Shown piece by piece: positions 32,336 through 43,875 of a stretch of 64,000 nt of DNA. The position numbers and the translations under genes are program-made. Location of the stretch: positions 1,116,001-1,180,000 of the forward strand of contig NC_059407.1 of the NCBI RefSeq assembly GCF_905220565.1, read 5' to 3'. This DNA comes from Melitaea cinxia. Lineage: Eukaryota; Arthropoda; Insecta; Lepidoptera; Nymphalidae. The stretch's first letter is position 1. Each line of letters starts with the position of its first letter. Under the pieces are notes generated by a model. That model was not told the DNA's origin. It made no database searches and worked only from the letters and a program-made list of their open reading frames with translations.

Positions 32336-32825
32336 ACTAATTCACACCCAGAGTCTAACGTATCTATTTCCACTCACAGCAACAAAAGCACAAGTTAATC
32401 ACCCAAAATCTCTTTAAAAACAAACTTTTAATTATGTTACTAATATAATTATCATTTAGTCAAACAATAAATAATCGTATATCAAAAGCAATTAAACGGA
32501 CCTGTTCCGTTTCGAATTAAAAAATCCGAATCAATTCCACGTTCCCATTGCTCACGGGGGCGTGGCCGGTTTTGATAGGGTTAAACAAATATCATCGGCC
32601 GAATATAATGTAATAAATATAATTTACAATGTTTATCCCTGTATCTCGTGCTTCGATCTTAGCCCGAGATCTCGGATCGGTGTTTACGTAGATTAACTAC
32701 GTGTAGAGGTTTTATTTCGTTTCATTGAGACGATTATTTAATAATAATTTAAAATTTTATATTGAGTTATCAATTGTAATGCGATTTAGAAAAAATAACG
32801 ATTTTAAATTATATAATATATATTA
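32336..32825. other. Spacer, nothing recognised
   Basis: No gene. A small GC-rich spot 'cccgagatctcggatcgg' lies near 32660. Confidence 0.4.
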
Positions 32826-33150
32826 TCTATACAAATAAATACAATTGGAGTGTCTGTTTGTAATATTAAAATAGCACTTTTTACTAAATGCATATGGATG
32901 TATGCACATTTACCAAAATAATTTTTTTTTACGATTTTTGTCTCTCAGTCTGTCTGTCTGTTTGTGCCGGCTAATCTCAGAAACGGCTGGACCGATTTTG
33001 ACGGGACTTTTACTGGCAGATAGTTGATGTAGTGGGGAGTAACTTAGGCTACTTTTATATTATTAGAAATTTATTTATATTATAACTCTGCGAAAAAAAC
33101 AATAACTTCTTTGTTAAATTCCACGCGGACGAAGTCGCGGGCACAGCCAG
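32826..33150 (+). mobile_element. Short Helitron-like element, family H2
   Basis: Starts TCTATACAAATAAATAC after an A; ends 'gaagtcgcgggcacagccag' followed by T. The interior has 'tgtctgtctgtttgtgccgg', 'ctcagaaacggctggaccga' and 'ttttactggcagatagttga'. The copy at 61306-61629 is very similar and ends in CTAG, so CCAG here is a point change. Confidence 0.7.
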
Positions 33151-33460
33151 TAAAAACTAAAACGCTTTAAAAAGTGAGGTTTCATTTTCTCACTAAAAAC
33201 ATTATTCTTCGATAATAGTAAAAAATATTTTTTATTTAATAATATAACGATTTTAAATTTAACTTAAATAATATTTTAAAAAAGTTCACTCATACTATAT
33301 TTGTTAGAAATGTAATCTATAACTAAAATTTCGTACATAATTTGTAGCGCAACCACAATTTATCTCATAGAAAACCTACGTACACCGACTTGCAAACCTC
33401 AACCTCAAAGAAAACTATACTCAAATAAGACAAAACGGCAATCACTTGACGGACGCTTTA

Positions 33461-33695
33461 CTAGCCCGATGGCGCAGTTTCTAGTGGCCCTGTTTTCTGT
33501 TCCGCGGGTTGCGGGTTCCATTTCCGCCTGAGTCTGTGTGTGATATTTGTACTTATACATGTTTTATTTCTGTGTATATTAAAAAAATGTAGATATACCA
33601 AGCGGCTGTTACCTGTAACACAAGCATTAAGTTGCTTATCATAGGAACAGACGATCGTGTGTGTATGTTATAAGATATTTATTTATTTATTCAAT
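33461..33695 (+). repeat. SINE-B, full-length tRNA-derived SINE
   Basis: Head 'ctagcccgatggcgcagttt' (A-box region), B-box-like 'gcgggttccatttccgcc', 'gagtctgtgtgtgatatttg', 'gcggctgttacctgtaacac', 'aagcattaagttgctt' and 'gacgatcgtgtgtgtatg', ending in an A/T-rich tail. Confidence 0.75.
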
Positions 33696-33911
33696 CGCCT
33701 ACTATTAGTTGGACAGAACGCTTGTATGCCTTTTAATTAGTATGGATAATACTTAAGAATCAAATCAATCAATGAAGTTATTTTCACGAAAACAAATATT
33801 ACGATTCCTTTTCATATTTCTACTCTTAGTCAACCATAAGAGTTAGTAAGTTTGTTTCAGAATGCTAACTTCAGGATATGTTCATTTTCATATTAAAGGT
33901 TGTATAAAATG

Positions 33912-34121
33912 TCTTATATATAAAATTCTCGTGTCACAATGTTACTTGCAATATTCCTCCGAAACGGCTGGACCTATTTATTCTTAAGAAATTTTCTGTG
34001 CATATTGGGTACGTCTGAGAATCGGCCAACATCTATTTTTCATACCCTTAAGTTATAAAGGGGTGGGGATTAAGGGGGTTTATAACACATATGGCAAGAC
34101 AACGTTTGCGGGGTCAGCTAG
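33912..34121 (+). mobile_element. Short Helitron-like element, family H1
   Basis: 'tcttatatataaaattctcg' start and 'gcggggtcagctag' end followed by T; interior as in the copy at 31862. Confidence 0.75.
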
Positions 34122-34167
34122 TTATATTATAAATTACTCGAAATCTTGACGTAGTGCACTAAAACTT

Positions 34168-34290
34168 AGAGTGTGTGCTTAAGACCGCACGGCAGAAGTA
34201 AAAACTTTATTGGCAATCGAAATCAAGCGATAATGAGTCCCGAGTTCACTCGATCGAGCCTTTCACCTCAGAGCGTGACGGATCAGCCCA
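34168..34290 (+). repeat. Family E, degenerate
   Basis: 'gtgtgcttaagaccgcacgg', 'gaagtaaaaactttattggc' resemble the start of family E. The remainder has diverged. Confidence 0.4.
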
Positions 34291-35688
34291 ACTTACTACC
34301 TACGAAAATATGTATGTGCGGTGCGCTAAAAGAAGGTTTCACTTGAAAAATCATAAGTTCAATAGAAATACTTAAGTGTTATTTACTTAATAAAATGATA
34401 TAATCTCTGTCCGTCGCTACTCTAAACCAATTACAAAAGAAATAAAATCGTTAGCGTTACATATGACCTGGGCAGTACCAGTCAGGTTGTTCAAATATAA
34501 CTTATCTCGTACTTAAAGAAATTAATAATTAAATGCACTAATTTATGGACGGGAGGGCCGCCCGAGCGCCGTGGGTCAGTCAGCACAAATACATATTTCT
34601 CAATAAATATTACGTCGGATAAAATTTCTCAGAAACACGTCCTATTAAAGTATAATATTTTATTAATAACTTCATACAGTGAAAGATCGTATTTGGTTTG
34701 AGGAAATCCACACTGAATATATATATATACAATATAAGCAGGTGAGTTTAATCGCACTTGCAATTAATGTTTAAAAACTTTATAGCTTTATTCGTAAATA
34801 CTATTATTTTCTATTGAACATTGTATTATAAATTAAAAAAAAAAAATCAATATAAGAACAACCGGGTCCTCGAAAAATATGTAAAATATGCTTAGTAATG
34901 ACTGATATGACTATATAAACTGCTTAGTTACTTATTAAACATTCCGTATTAATATTACTCTACACCTGACAAAAATAAAGATTTAATTCGTGGTAAATCA
35001 TCTATAAAAACAAATGAATCGACTGTACTAAAATGGCTAATTCTTCTCTGTGTTGGTTCAAGGTTTATATAAAAGATAAATAAATCTATATAATTACAAA
35101 AAAAAGTTAAGATTGAAGAGTTTAAAATTATTTTATGTCATAGGTTAGAAAGAAATAGCGGTAAAAAAAAGTTTATCGGATAAGCCTAGGACACCAGCAC
35201 GGACGCATGCGCGACGCGTGAGGTCGCACTAATAGATTGCATTATAATGTACCGTAATAAGTTTGTATTTCTGATTGTTTAAAATCAATCTCACAAACAA
35301 TTTCTCAATTGTATCAACATAAATTTAAAGTGTTTATTAAAAAGAAATTAATACATGAAGTGGATTAACTATAATTTGTAAAAATCAAAAACTAGTTGCA
35401 TCATGAAAGATGGATTGGTGTATTACATATATTTTGAAAAGGTCGAGTTCATGAAATAAAATAAATCATGATGTAGATTGTATTTCATAAGCCACTCCAA
35501 TGAGTATAGTTGATACGCGTTTAGCGAGCGACAAATGTGTTAGCTCTGTGCATTATTAATGTATGTAGAGACAAACACACATAAGGAAGCGAATACATTT
35601 TAATGTAATTTAATTTTGTAAATATTAAATGATTATGTATACTATTGAGTTAAAAAAAGTGCACTTTTCCATAATTTATATTGTGAAA
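34291..35688. other. Spacer, nothing recognised
   Basis: No gene is seen. A CpG-rich spot with 'ggacgcatgcgcgacgcgtg' at about 35200 contains an NRF1/EWG-like GCATGCGC core. Confidence 0.4.
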
Positions 35689-36034
35689 CGTGGACGCCGC
35701 GTTGGCGCAACGGTTACAGCCATGGATTATATCTGCTGCGCAGGCGGTTGCGGGTTCGATCCCCGCACACGACAAACATTTGTATTGGCCATACAGGTGT
35801 TTGCCGTGGTCTGGGTGTTTGTGCAGTCCTTGTGGGTTTCCGCACCGTGCCTCGGAAAGCACGTTAAGCCGTCGGTCCCGGTTGATATCATCTACGCTTG
35901 ATAGCGATAGTTACTCATAGTAGGGAATATATCCGCCAACCCGCATTGGAGCAGCGTGGTGAATTAAGCTCTGATCCTTCCCCTACATGGGGAAAGAGGC
36001 CTATGCCCAGTAGTGGGATATTACAGGCTGAAAC
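35689..36034 (+). repeat. SINE-A, full-length with 12-bp target duplication
   Basis: Head 'gacgccgcgttggcgcaacg', B box 'gcgggttcgatccccgc', body and 3' end 'agtgggatattacaggctga'. It is flanked by TATATTGTGAAA at 35677-35688 and 36035-36046, a perfect 12-bp target-site duplication, so both ends are exact. Open frames of 70-90 codons inside are incidental. Confidence 0.9.
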
Positions 36035-36046
36035 TATATTGTGAAA

Positions 36047-36823
36047 AAAATATAAATATCGTTACTTAATTAAGTTCTCAGTTCCTGCAATGTCTACTTT
36101 ACTGATATTAAAGAAAAATATTTGTTTATTGGGTTATCTTTTAATACAACTTTTAATATATAATAAGCTGACTTTAAAAAACTACGACAATTTTATATAT
36201 AATGTATAAATGATGAACCTATAACATTATAAATTACATTCGTTAGCAAATTTAAGTAATATCAAAAGATAAGTAAGACCTGATTAAAAGAAATTAAAAC
36301 ACTAATGTGGCTACACCCTATGTCTTTGCCAGTGTCGCCTCTCAGAGACATATTAGCGAGCAGAGCTGATAAATGTTATCACAGGACGCGTTTGCAGATG
36401 ACCGATACGACGCACTGCACAGTATTTATTGGATGCGAGTTATATTTCAAGTTTATGTAAGAGGATACGGTATCAAAAGAATTTATATTAGAATTTACGT
36501 AGCTTAATTAAGGTAGGCTGTATTGTGTTTGTTATTGACTGGGATTTTTGATTCATGAAATAATAATTTTAGTCGAGTTGAGTAGGTTTAGGTAGGTTAC
36601 TGCAAATGCAGTAACTTTTAATCGCTATTTGTAAATTGCTTTTATTTTGAATGAAACTACTTCAAACGCAGAAATGGTTGAGGCGTGAAGTTGAAAATTA
36701 ACATTTTAAAATTTGTCAATACGTCAAAATAAAAAATAAATATGATTTTATTCAAATAGGCTTGAAAAGCACATTAAAAAATGATCTGATTTTTAATACG
36801 AAATTGCTAATATTTTCAAACGA
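36047..36823. other. AT-rich spacer, nothing recognised
   Basis: No gene or repeat family is recognised. Confidence 0.5.
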
Positions 36824-37078
36824 TTTCTAAAAAGGAGAAGGTTATCAATTCTACTGTATTTGTTACCTCATAACTTTTTACGAGGTGAACCGATTTTGAT
36901 GACACTTTTTTTTTATCGAAAGGTAGTGCTTGGCATGTGGTGCCATTTAAATTTGATCGAGACGTGACTAGTGCTTTTTAAGTAACCTAAGCGTATTTAC
37001 TTCAATCGTCAATTTTTCGTCTACCTACTGTCGTCTACTACGTATTGGTCGATGTAAATGATGTCGGTTTTTTCATCG
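36824..37078. repeat. Family M related repeat
   Basis: 'aacgatttctaaaaaggaga', 'taccgaggtgaaccg'-like interior ('tttttacgaggtgaaccgat') and end 'gtcgatgtaaatgatgtcgg' parallel the copy at 18.71 kb. Confidence 0.6.
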
Positions 37079-37292
37079 TTTGCGGTCTCTGTAACTCCAC
37101 ACATCTTATTTATGTAACCCTGCATCAAATAATAACAGGTATATTTGATAGAATCATAAAATTTGTAGAGTTATAAATTTTCGTGTACCTAATACGAAGA
37201 GGCAACTTAGAGGCGACTCTTTTCTTGTTGCAACTCTAAAAAATACTTTAATTTATGAAATAAATTGATTGCCCTAATAATTAATATGACAA

Positions 37293-37514
37293 ATCCGGAA
37301 GATCACCTGATGGTAAGTAGTTACCGTAGCTTATAAACGCACTGCTGACGTTACCCCCCGTCCCCCAGGAGCCTTGATCACCTTACTGTCCACAGGAATA
37401 TAAGACTGCTTGAAAGCAGTATTTTTTAGCTGTGATATTCTGTGAGGTCGAGGTACTTCCCCAGGCAGGCTTCTCCAAATTTTGAGCAGAATATTTTCTG
37501 CTGTACCCTACTTC
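37293..37514 (+). repeat. Lep-B interspersed repeat
   Basis: 'tcacctgatggtaagtagtt', 'gactgcttgaaagcagtatt', 'gaggtacttccccaggcagg', 'gtaccctacttcagt'. Confidence 0.7.
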
Positions 37515-37952
37515 AGTAAATATCCTAAACCTTCACAACAGGTGTAATTAAAATTTATTAAATATATATATATAAGAAAAATAATAACATTGTTTTAATG
37601 TATTTGTGTGTATTACGAATCAAAGAGAGATTACAATATGGAAAGTTAATCCTTATTTTACTAAAGAGTAGTTAGCATCGCTTGATATGATCCATACATT
37701 AAATCCACAACAATGCCTAGTGCCCTTCACCTCGTTATGTTAATGAGTTACTCATACAATTATTTAAATGGATTTATGGCGTACAAATACTAACGGCGTA
37801 GGTTAAAGTTGAATTATTGATTTCATACAGGAGTGAGTGTAATGTTTGAGGCCATGTAATTGTAATCTATTTCAATTAATGACGTTATGTGAATATGTTA
37901 TAATTATAATAAAAATACATTTACTTGTGTCGACTATAATAATATTATATTA
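37515..37952. other. AT-rich spacer, nothing recognised
   Basis: No gene or repeat family is recognised. Confidence 0.5.
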
Positions 37953-38111
37953 TAAAGCTGAGAAGTTTGTTTAATTGTTTGTGTTAAACGCGCTAATCTC
38001 AGGAAACTGGTTGGAAGTTAAAAATTATTTTTGTGTTGGATAGCCCATTTATCAAGAAAGGTCATATTTTTCCTCAAATTAACGCATGTAAAGCCACGGG
38101 ACACAGCTTGT
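37953..38111 (+). repeat. Family H3 repeat (Helitron-like)
   Basis: 'tataaagctgagaagtttgt', 'gcgctaatctcaggaaactg' and 'aagccacgggacacagcttg' form a short repeat. A second copy at 59.17 kb is split by a SINE. The 3' end resembles other Helitron-like ends but lacks CTAG. Confidence 0.5.
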
Positions 38112-38884
38112 TAATCATAAAAACATAATTGAGACGGATAAAACTTTATACTATGTAATTTTATGATGTATCAAAGGAAGGTCGTCGCGGTCTAGTATTG
38201 ACTAAGTTTTCGAGTGTATTTGTAAATTTTTTGTAAGCAAATTTAAATCTATGCATTTGAACATTGTGAACAGAATTGTTTTTAGGAGAAGTTTAAAGAT
38301 AAAGACGACAATATTCGAACACTTTGGCGGACTATACCATCTTTAACTTTCAACTTAATAAGAGAAATGGTTTTGTCAATGTTGATATTATTACAATGTA
38401 AAATTCTTTGTTTGTATATTTCAGACTTTCGGACCCCTGACAAAGGATTATCATTCCATTCGGGCCATCCTATCTGGGATTGAACCGCTTATTAATTTAA
38501 CGATTTCTTATTAAATATAGTCTAGTATATTATAACACTAATTCTAATAAGTTTTTGGTCAAAGGACATAGTAACTACGTTATGACGTTCATGTTTATTT
38601 ATGAGTTCGTTTATGTCAGATTTGACAGCGTCACAGATTACGCAACACATTGTTATAAAAATTAATACAATAGTGACTTCAAGTACACCAACAAAAAAAA
38701 AAAAAACTAAATTTTTGTTATTTAGTTTTTACAATAAAACTTAAAAATTAATGTAGACAACACCGTTCCAAACTGTACTGTATACTGTATAAATATATAT
38801 AAATAAAAAATGTTATAAGAAAATATCGGTTTTTCTTTAGTTTTATGTTTTAGTAGATTTCTAATTTTTTTGTGAATATAATTG
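38112..38884. other. AT-rich spacer, nothing recognised
   Basis: No gene or repeat family is recognised. Confidence 0.5.
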
Positions 38885-39236
38885 CTCGATGGAGATAGCG
38901 ATGCTTGGTATTTCTCTACGCGACAGAGTCCGGAATGATGAAATCTGTAGACGAACGAAGAAGGTAACCGAAGGGGACCAGGTCTGTATGCTTAGATCTT
39001 TAAAAATACGCAACGGATTTTGATGCGGTTTTCTTTACTAAATAGAGTGACTCCAGAGGAAGGTTTATATGTATAATACATGCATGACATAGTAGAGGAA
39101 CATTGATTATTTTAGAGGTTTTTATTGTGATGTCATAAACAAACAGATTTTTTTGCGTTTACATTGCAAATATTTATTTGATATTTAATAAATAGTATCA
39201 GTATTGCACCCGTTCGAAGGCGGGGCGAGTCTCTAG
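38885..39236 (+). mobile_element. Helitron-like element, family H4
   Basis: Ends 'ggcggggcgagtctctag' followed by T (CTAG at 39233-39236). The interior has 'atacgcaacggattttgatg' and 'cagaggaaggtttatatg'. This is the layout of a non-autonomous lepidopteran Helitron. The left boundary is approximate and only one copy is in the window. Confidence 0.5.
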
Positions 39237-39394
39237 TACAGTATATAAATCTACATAAATCCATAACTTATATTGTTTTACAAAACACGTTGCGAGGATA
39301 ACTGAATTGTCACCTGTCTTGGTGGTCCAGTCAATTTTTTTAACAATAAATTAATATCTTACTAAAAGCAGTGGGATGTTATAGGATGAATCTT

Positions 39395-39490
39395 GATACA
39401 GATGTTTGCCGTGGTCTGGTCGTTTGTGCTTGTGTAATGGATGTTTCCAGACCTCCAGTACAGAAGAAAATCCAAGTGTGGGTCGTGGAA
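39395..39490 (+). repeat. SINE-C fragment
   Basis: 'cagatgtttgccgtggtctg', 'gtgcttgtgtaatggatg', 'ccagacctccagtacagaag' match the SINE-C body; no tRNA head. Confidence 0.5.
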
Positions 39491-39839
39491 TGTTAAACAA
39501 AAATACCGTTTAGCTTTATAATTAGTATAGATTGTGAGTTAATTAGTAATATCTCACTTCGCCAGCACGTTGGCAAGCGTGGCATCGAAGTTATGCGTTG
39601 TAATTACACCAAGTTGTTCTCGGTCCCAGGCCAAACGTAGGCCAGATTTACGATTTAATGTATTACATTACGATGTGTTGGTTGGAATTATTATTACCTT
39701 ATTTACTGTTATCATAATTTATATTATTAATATTTATTATTTTCGATTTCATATCATTAAAATTTTGATGTGAGTTCGCGTAACTTAACGAATTTTAGTG
39801 AATGGGACAAGGATTTATGTATCAGTATGATATAATGAA

Positions 39840-39962
39840 CATTTTATAATTGATAGCTAGTTGTGACTCGGCCAGTGTGAGCAGCGTGGAGGATTAAGGT
39901 CTGATCCTTTTCCTATATGGGGGCTATGCCCAGCAGTGGGATATTACAGGCTGAAGCATAAG
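39840..39962 (+). repeat. SINE-A 3' fragment
   Basis: 'gagcagcgtggaggattaag', 'cctttttcctatatggg'-like segment, 'cccagcagtgggatattaca' and 'ggctgaagc' form the family's 3' end. Confidence 0.6.
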
Positions 39963-40128
39963 TGTTCAGTTGTTAGTCGCGGCTTAACACGCGTAATTCT
40001 TAAACAATCGGAATAGGAAAAGGCATCCAACACAATAATAAATTTTCAAATCGAGCCAGTAGTTCCTGAGATGAGCGTTTTAAAAGAAAACACTTTCAGC
40101 TTTATAATTTAGTACAGATAAAAGTGAA

Positions 40129-40262
40129 TAACGCCTCCACAAGATCGTGCCAAAAATGCGTGAACTCAAGAGTATTGCCCGTAGTCACCACGCTGGGCAG
40201 GCGGGTTGGTGACCGCAGGGCTGGCTTTGTCGCACCGAAGACGCTCCTGACCGTCTTCGAAT
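40129..40262 (-). repeat. Family R fragment
   Basis: 'cgcctccacaagatcgtgcc', 'tcaccacgctgggcaggcgg', 'gaccgcagggctggctttgt', 'cgcaccgaagacgc'. Both ends are truncated. Confidence 0.65.
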
Positions 40263-40629
40263 TTCTGAATGACCACTTATTATTGTTTATTTTAGCATTA
40301 GGAATTTCTATTCCTCGTAATTCTTTAGGTGAAGAAGGTCTTGAAGGTATCTTAAGCTAATATTTATTTGCTTATTAATATTATGATCAAAAATTAATTT
40401 AGAGACAACAAAATAATTTATTGCAGCTTGCTGGTACTTTTTTAAGCAGGTGAAGTTGAAGAGGAGATCTACAGTAACAAAATGCCTCTTTACTTGATGT
40501 ATCACACCACTCTGTAATAGATTAGAATGTATTTTTTTTTATATTGTTTTCTATGTTGTCTAATGTTTACGCGAGTTTCACTCGAAATAATGTAACAACT
40601 ATTTTGTATTTTATCGAGGTTTATTACAT

Positions 40630-40985
40630 TTTTGAGAGGACCGTATTTGTTTATGTGTGTAACCTCAGAACTTTTTACTGGGTGTTCCGATTTTGACTAT
40701 TCTTCTTTTTAATCATAAGGCGGTGCTTGTCATTTGCTCTCATTTAAACTTAATCGAGATATCCTCTTCAGCCTATCGCAGTCCACTGCTGGACATAGGC
40801 CTCCACAAGTTCGCGCCAAAAATGGCGTGCGCTTATGTGTGTTGCCCATAGTCACCACGCTGGGCAGGCAGGCGGGTTAATCGAGATATGACTAGTACTT
40901 TTTGAGTAATCTCTAACAATACGTTTTTTTTTCGTTTACCTACGTTTTATCGATTGGTCGATGTAATTGAAGTCGCTGTTTTCCG
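40630..40985. repeat. Family M related repeat split by family R
   Basis: 'gtgtaacctcagaacttttt', 'actgggtgttccgattttga' on the left and 'gattggtcgatgtaattgaa', 'gtcgctgtttt' on the right belong to the M-type repeat seen at 18.71 and 36.82 kb. A family R fragment interrupts it at 40763-40876. Confidence 0.6.
40763..40876 (-). mobile_element. 5'-truncated family R insertion with 13-bp duplication
   Basis: 'cagcctatcgcagtccactg', 'aaaaatggcgtgcgctta', 'accacgctgggcaggcaggc' are family R. The insert is flanked by TTAATCGAGATAT at 40750-40762 and 40877-40889. The 5' truncation plus duplication is the signature of target-primed reverse transcription. Confidence 0.85.
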
Positions 40986-42569
40986 ACTCGATTAATAATG
41001 AGTTTGTTACTTACTGACTCGATCTACGCCATCCTATCTTAAGAACTGTCAAAATTTTTAAAGTTTATAAATTTCTGTACAGTAGTCTTAAATTTTCTTA
41101 AGACCCCTCAATAAGTAATAGAAAAAAAACAGCTTAAATTGGTCTAGCGGTTCTCGAGTTTACCGCATAGTAACATATTTATTTTAATTTGATTCATTCA
41201 TTTTAATTTGTATATCAATATTACTAATTTTTTATCACGTATTTGTCATTGTTTCAGATTCGAAGCGTATCATATTTCACAGCAATGCATATTTTTTGTT
41301 ACCAATCTTAAAAACAATCTAAGTAACATTTCGCAATAAATCGTATTAGATGGATACACGTAACAAATGTTAGATGTGTAGGTTTGAATTGATGTGGTAA
41401 AGGTTTGTTTGATTGCGTTCGAAACCGATCTCAGATGAGAAGCGATTTATCACGAGGTCACGTGGTCTTAACTCGAATGAGATCCATTTCCACGAGGTTT
41501 AAGAATCGTGTTCATAGCTTGGGTGTTTGTTGCTGCTAGATAGTTATTACTTTTCAAAAATAAATTTATTTACATTTTTAACATTTTTTAATTACAATAG
41601 ATTACAGATGGTTAGAATTTTATTATATACAGTTTTAAAGTTTAGAGTAATATTTATGGAAGTTATTAGAAAGGGTCGGTGACTGATACTAAATGCGCTT
41701 CCAGTGTCGCAGACTGTTTTATTTTGCCCTAGTTTGAGAAAATGATGAATAAAATAAATTATAAACCAGTAAGGGAAAATAAATTAGTATTTTTTTTTTC
41801 ACAAATAATTTTATAGTACAGATTTTAAAATTATAACTTTTAACTTTCAAATGTACACACTGGTAATTATTTAATCAACATTTTAACAATGCAGAATAGC
41901 CGATTTAATTCGGAGCAATACATTTACATATGTATATACCCCACGCCACCCCCATCAACTCTTCTCTACTTGCCTCACACTTCACACTAGCGCCTCCTCT
42001 CCAACACCCGCTCCTCACATACTCGTTACAAAATATTCATAAAATACATCGTATTCTTTGCAATACAAAACATAAATCAATCTTTATCCATAATAAATAT
42101 TTTTCTAACAAGAAACATGTAAATAACAGAAATATCAACCGCTAGATCCGTCTAAATTGTACTTGAATACCACGTACAGATTACCATAAACTTAACATTA
42201 TTTTTCAAATTTGAATAAACAAAGTCAATATTGTCACCCGATTTTATTGCTAGCGGTTAGGTTTTCCCGTTTTCGCTCGCCATATGTATGTAGATTATAT
42301 GTGATAGGCGCGTGTGCGGCGATTGATTGACAGAACAATGTTTCAAATGTAAATTCGAGGGATCGAATGATGGGTTTACTTATCTTGCATGTTACCCTTG
42401 AAGAAAATTTTTAAAATGATAAAATTTAGATATGTCTTAGCTTAATTTATTGTTTTTTTTGTTGTGTTTATGGTTAGGTTTGTGAATATAATCTGTATTT
42501 TGATATACAAATAAAATGATTGCATCGATAAGAAATATAAATGGGGTATAAAAATATCTGAGTGAGGGC
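40986..42569. other. AT-rich spacer, nothing recognised
   Basis: No gene is recognised. A 71-codon frame at 41930 is low-complexity and not protein-like. Confidence 0.5.
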
Positions 42570-42700
42570 ACAGCAGGTAATTTCCTGCTTAATATCTGTA
42601 GCAGTTCGATTGATGGAGCACCTTGATCTTACAGAAGATCACGGCTAAGTAATACTGCTTTCAAGCAGTATTGTGTTCCTGTGGTGAGTAAGGAGCTTTG
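42570..42700 (-). repeat. Lep-B partial copy
   Basis: 'gcacagcaggtaatttcctg', 'cttacagaagatcacggcta', 'taatactgctttcaagcag' (perfect hairpin), 'tgtgttcctgtggtgagtaa'. Confidence 0.7.
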
Positions 42701-42862
42701 CCTGCGTGGATTATATAATTTTACATTCCGTTTTCTCCTATTAGAATATAAGCTATATATTTTTTTCTTTATTCGGGTAAACCAACAGCTCTTTACACTT
42801 ACATTATTCAGTGATAGCGTAGAATTCTTCTAGTAAACGAATCTTTTAAGTCGTTTAAGTAG

Positions 42863-43000
42863 CTTCGAAGTTAAACTTCTTTATGCACGAGCGTTACGAA
42901 AACTTTGATCGGACGAGGCGAACAGAAGTTGAGAGGGAGATATAAGTTAGATGGAGCTGAAGAAGTTTTATTTCAGTCGTGGGGTCTAAAGCACACTTGT
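42863..43000 (-). repeat. Family E MITE-like repeat
   Basis: 'cgagcgttacgaaaac', 'gatcggacgaggcgaacaga', 'gttgagagggagatataagt', 'ggtctaaagcacactt'. Minus orientation. Confidence 0.65.
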
Positions 43001-43002
43001 TT

Positions 43003-43428
43003 CTTAGGGTTCTGTACCTCAAGAGGAAAAAACGGAACCCTTATAGAACCACTTTGTTATCCGTCTGTCTGTCAAAACCCTTTTTCTCTAGCACGCGTGG
43101 AGGTATCAAACTGAAATTCATATCAAATACTTAAATTGACTGTCCCTTGGAGCTGTGAAAAAATCAAACTTCTAAGCCAACGAAATCAAAAGATACCGCC
43201 GTTTATGCTGCATATTTATGACACTCGCAAGGGAATCAAAACATACAGGTACCCGTAAACTCAGAATTTTAAATTTGGTACGAATCATCGTCTTATAAGC
43301 ACAGATAATGGAAAAATTGCGAAAAGTAGAAATTATTAGCTACATCATATGCTAAAAATATTTTTAATGATTTTGTTTGTACGGAACCCTCGATGCGCGG
43401 GTCCGACTCGCGATTGGCCGGTTTTTTT
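43003..43428 (+). repeat. Interspersed repeat 'gggttctgtacc...ggccggttttt'
   Basis: Begins 'tagggttctgtacctcaaga' and 'aaacggaacccttatag', has 'tccgtctgtctgtcaaaa', and ends 'gtacggaaccctcgatgcgc' with 'ggtccgactcgcgattggcc'. 'acggaaccct' recurs near both ends. I know this pattern as a very common lepidopteran repeat; its class is unclear to me. Confidence 0.55.
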
Positions 43429-43732
43429 TTGTTTATCTATAACATTCGAAAATACAAATCTTTTCCCTTTGTATTATTAGTAAAGAGTTTAAATGTGTTT
43501 TTTTTTGATTGGTTAGTATCCATTAGGGTAAGGAATTACACATCTATTGTTCTAAGAGAGCAGACGAAGATTTAAAGCAAAATGGCCAACCCTACTCACT
43601 TTGATTTACTACCTTTTTGTTGATTAATAATTCAGTAAAAATCATTAGAATTGTGTCTTAAAATGACAACCAACTTTTATTTATTCGTGCAATTTATTTT
43701 TGTGTTACCCACACATTGGGAAATTCTAAACA

Positions 43733-43755
43733 TTTTTTTAATATCATATCAAAAA
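43733..43755. repeat. Left arm of 23-bp inverted repeat
   Basis: A T7 run followed by 'aatatcatatcaaaaa' is the perfect reverse complement of 43853-43875. The pair brackets a tRNA-like module. Confidence 0.9.
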
Positions 43756-43775
43756 TTTCGATCTAGCGAGTACAT

Positions 43776-43847
43776 CGTTCCATAGCTTAATTGGCTAAAG
43801 CACCGACACGGTAAGTCGGAGATGCAGGTTCGGTCCCCGCTGGAAGG
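43776..43847 (+). tRNA. tRNA-like module or tRNA pseudogene (GGT anticodon position)
   Basis: 72 bases fold as a cloverleaf. Acceptor CGTTCCA/TGGAAGG has six of seven pairs, D stem GCTT/AAGC is perfect, anticodon stem CCGAC/GTCGG is perfect, and T stem GCAGG/CCCGC has one mismatch around TTCGGTC. A- and B-box motifs are present. The anticodon position reads GGT (43810-43812), which would be Thr. GGT is not a normal eukaryotic tRNA-Thr anticodon and base 33 is C rather than T, so a functional tRNA is unlikely. It lies inside 23-bp inverted repeats. Confidence 0.5.
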
Positions 43848-43852
43848 GTCGA

Positions 43853-43875
43853 TTTTTGATATGATATTAAAAAAA
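43853..43875. repeat. Right arm of 23-bp inverted repeat
   Basis: 'tttttgatatgatatt' plus A7 pairs perfectly with the left arm at 43733-43755; the A run continues two bases further. Confidence 0.9.

Noticed and set aside
43776..43847. Functional tRNA-Thr gene
   Set aside because: The GGT anticodon, C at position 33, a mismatch in each of two stems and the inverted-repeat setting argue for a tRNA-like or pseudo-tRNA unit.
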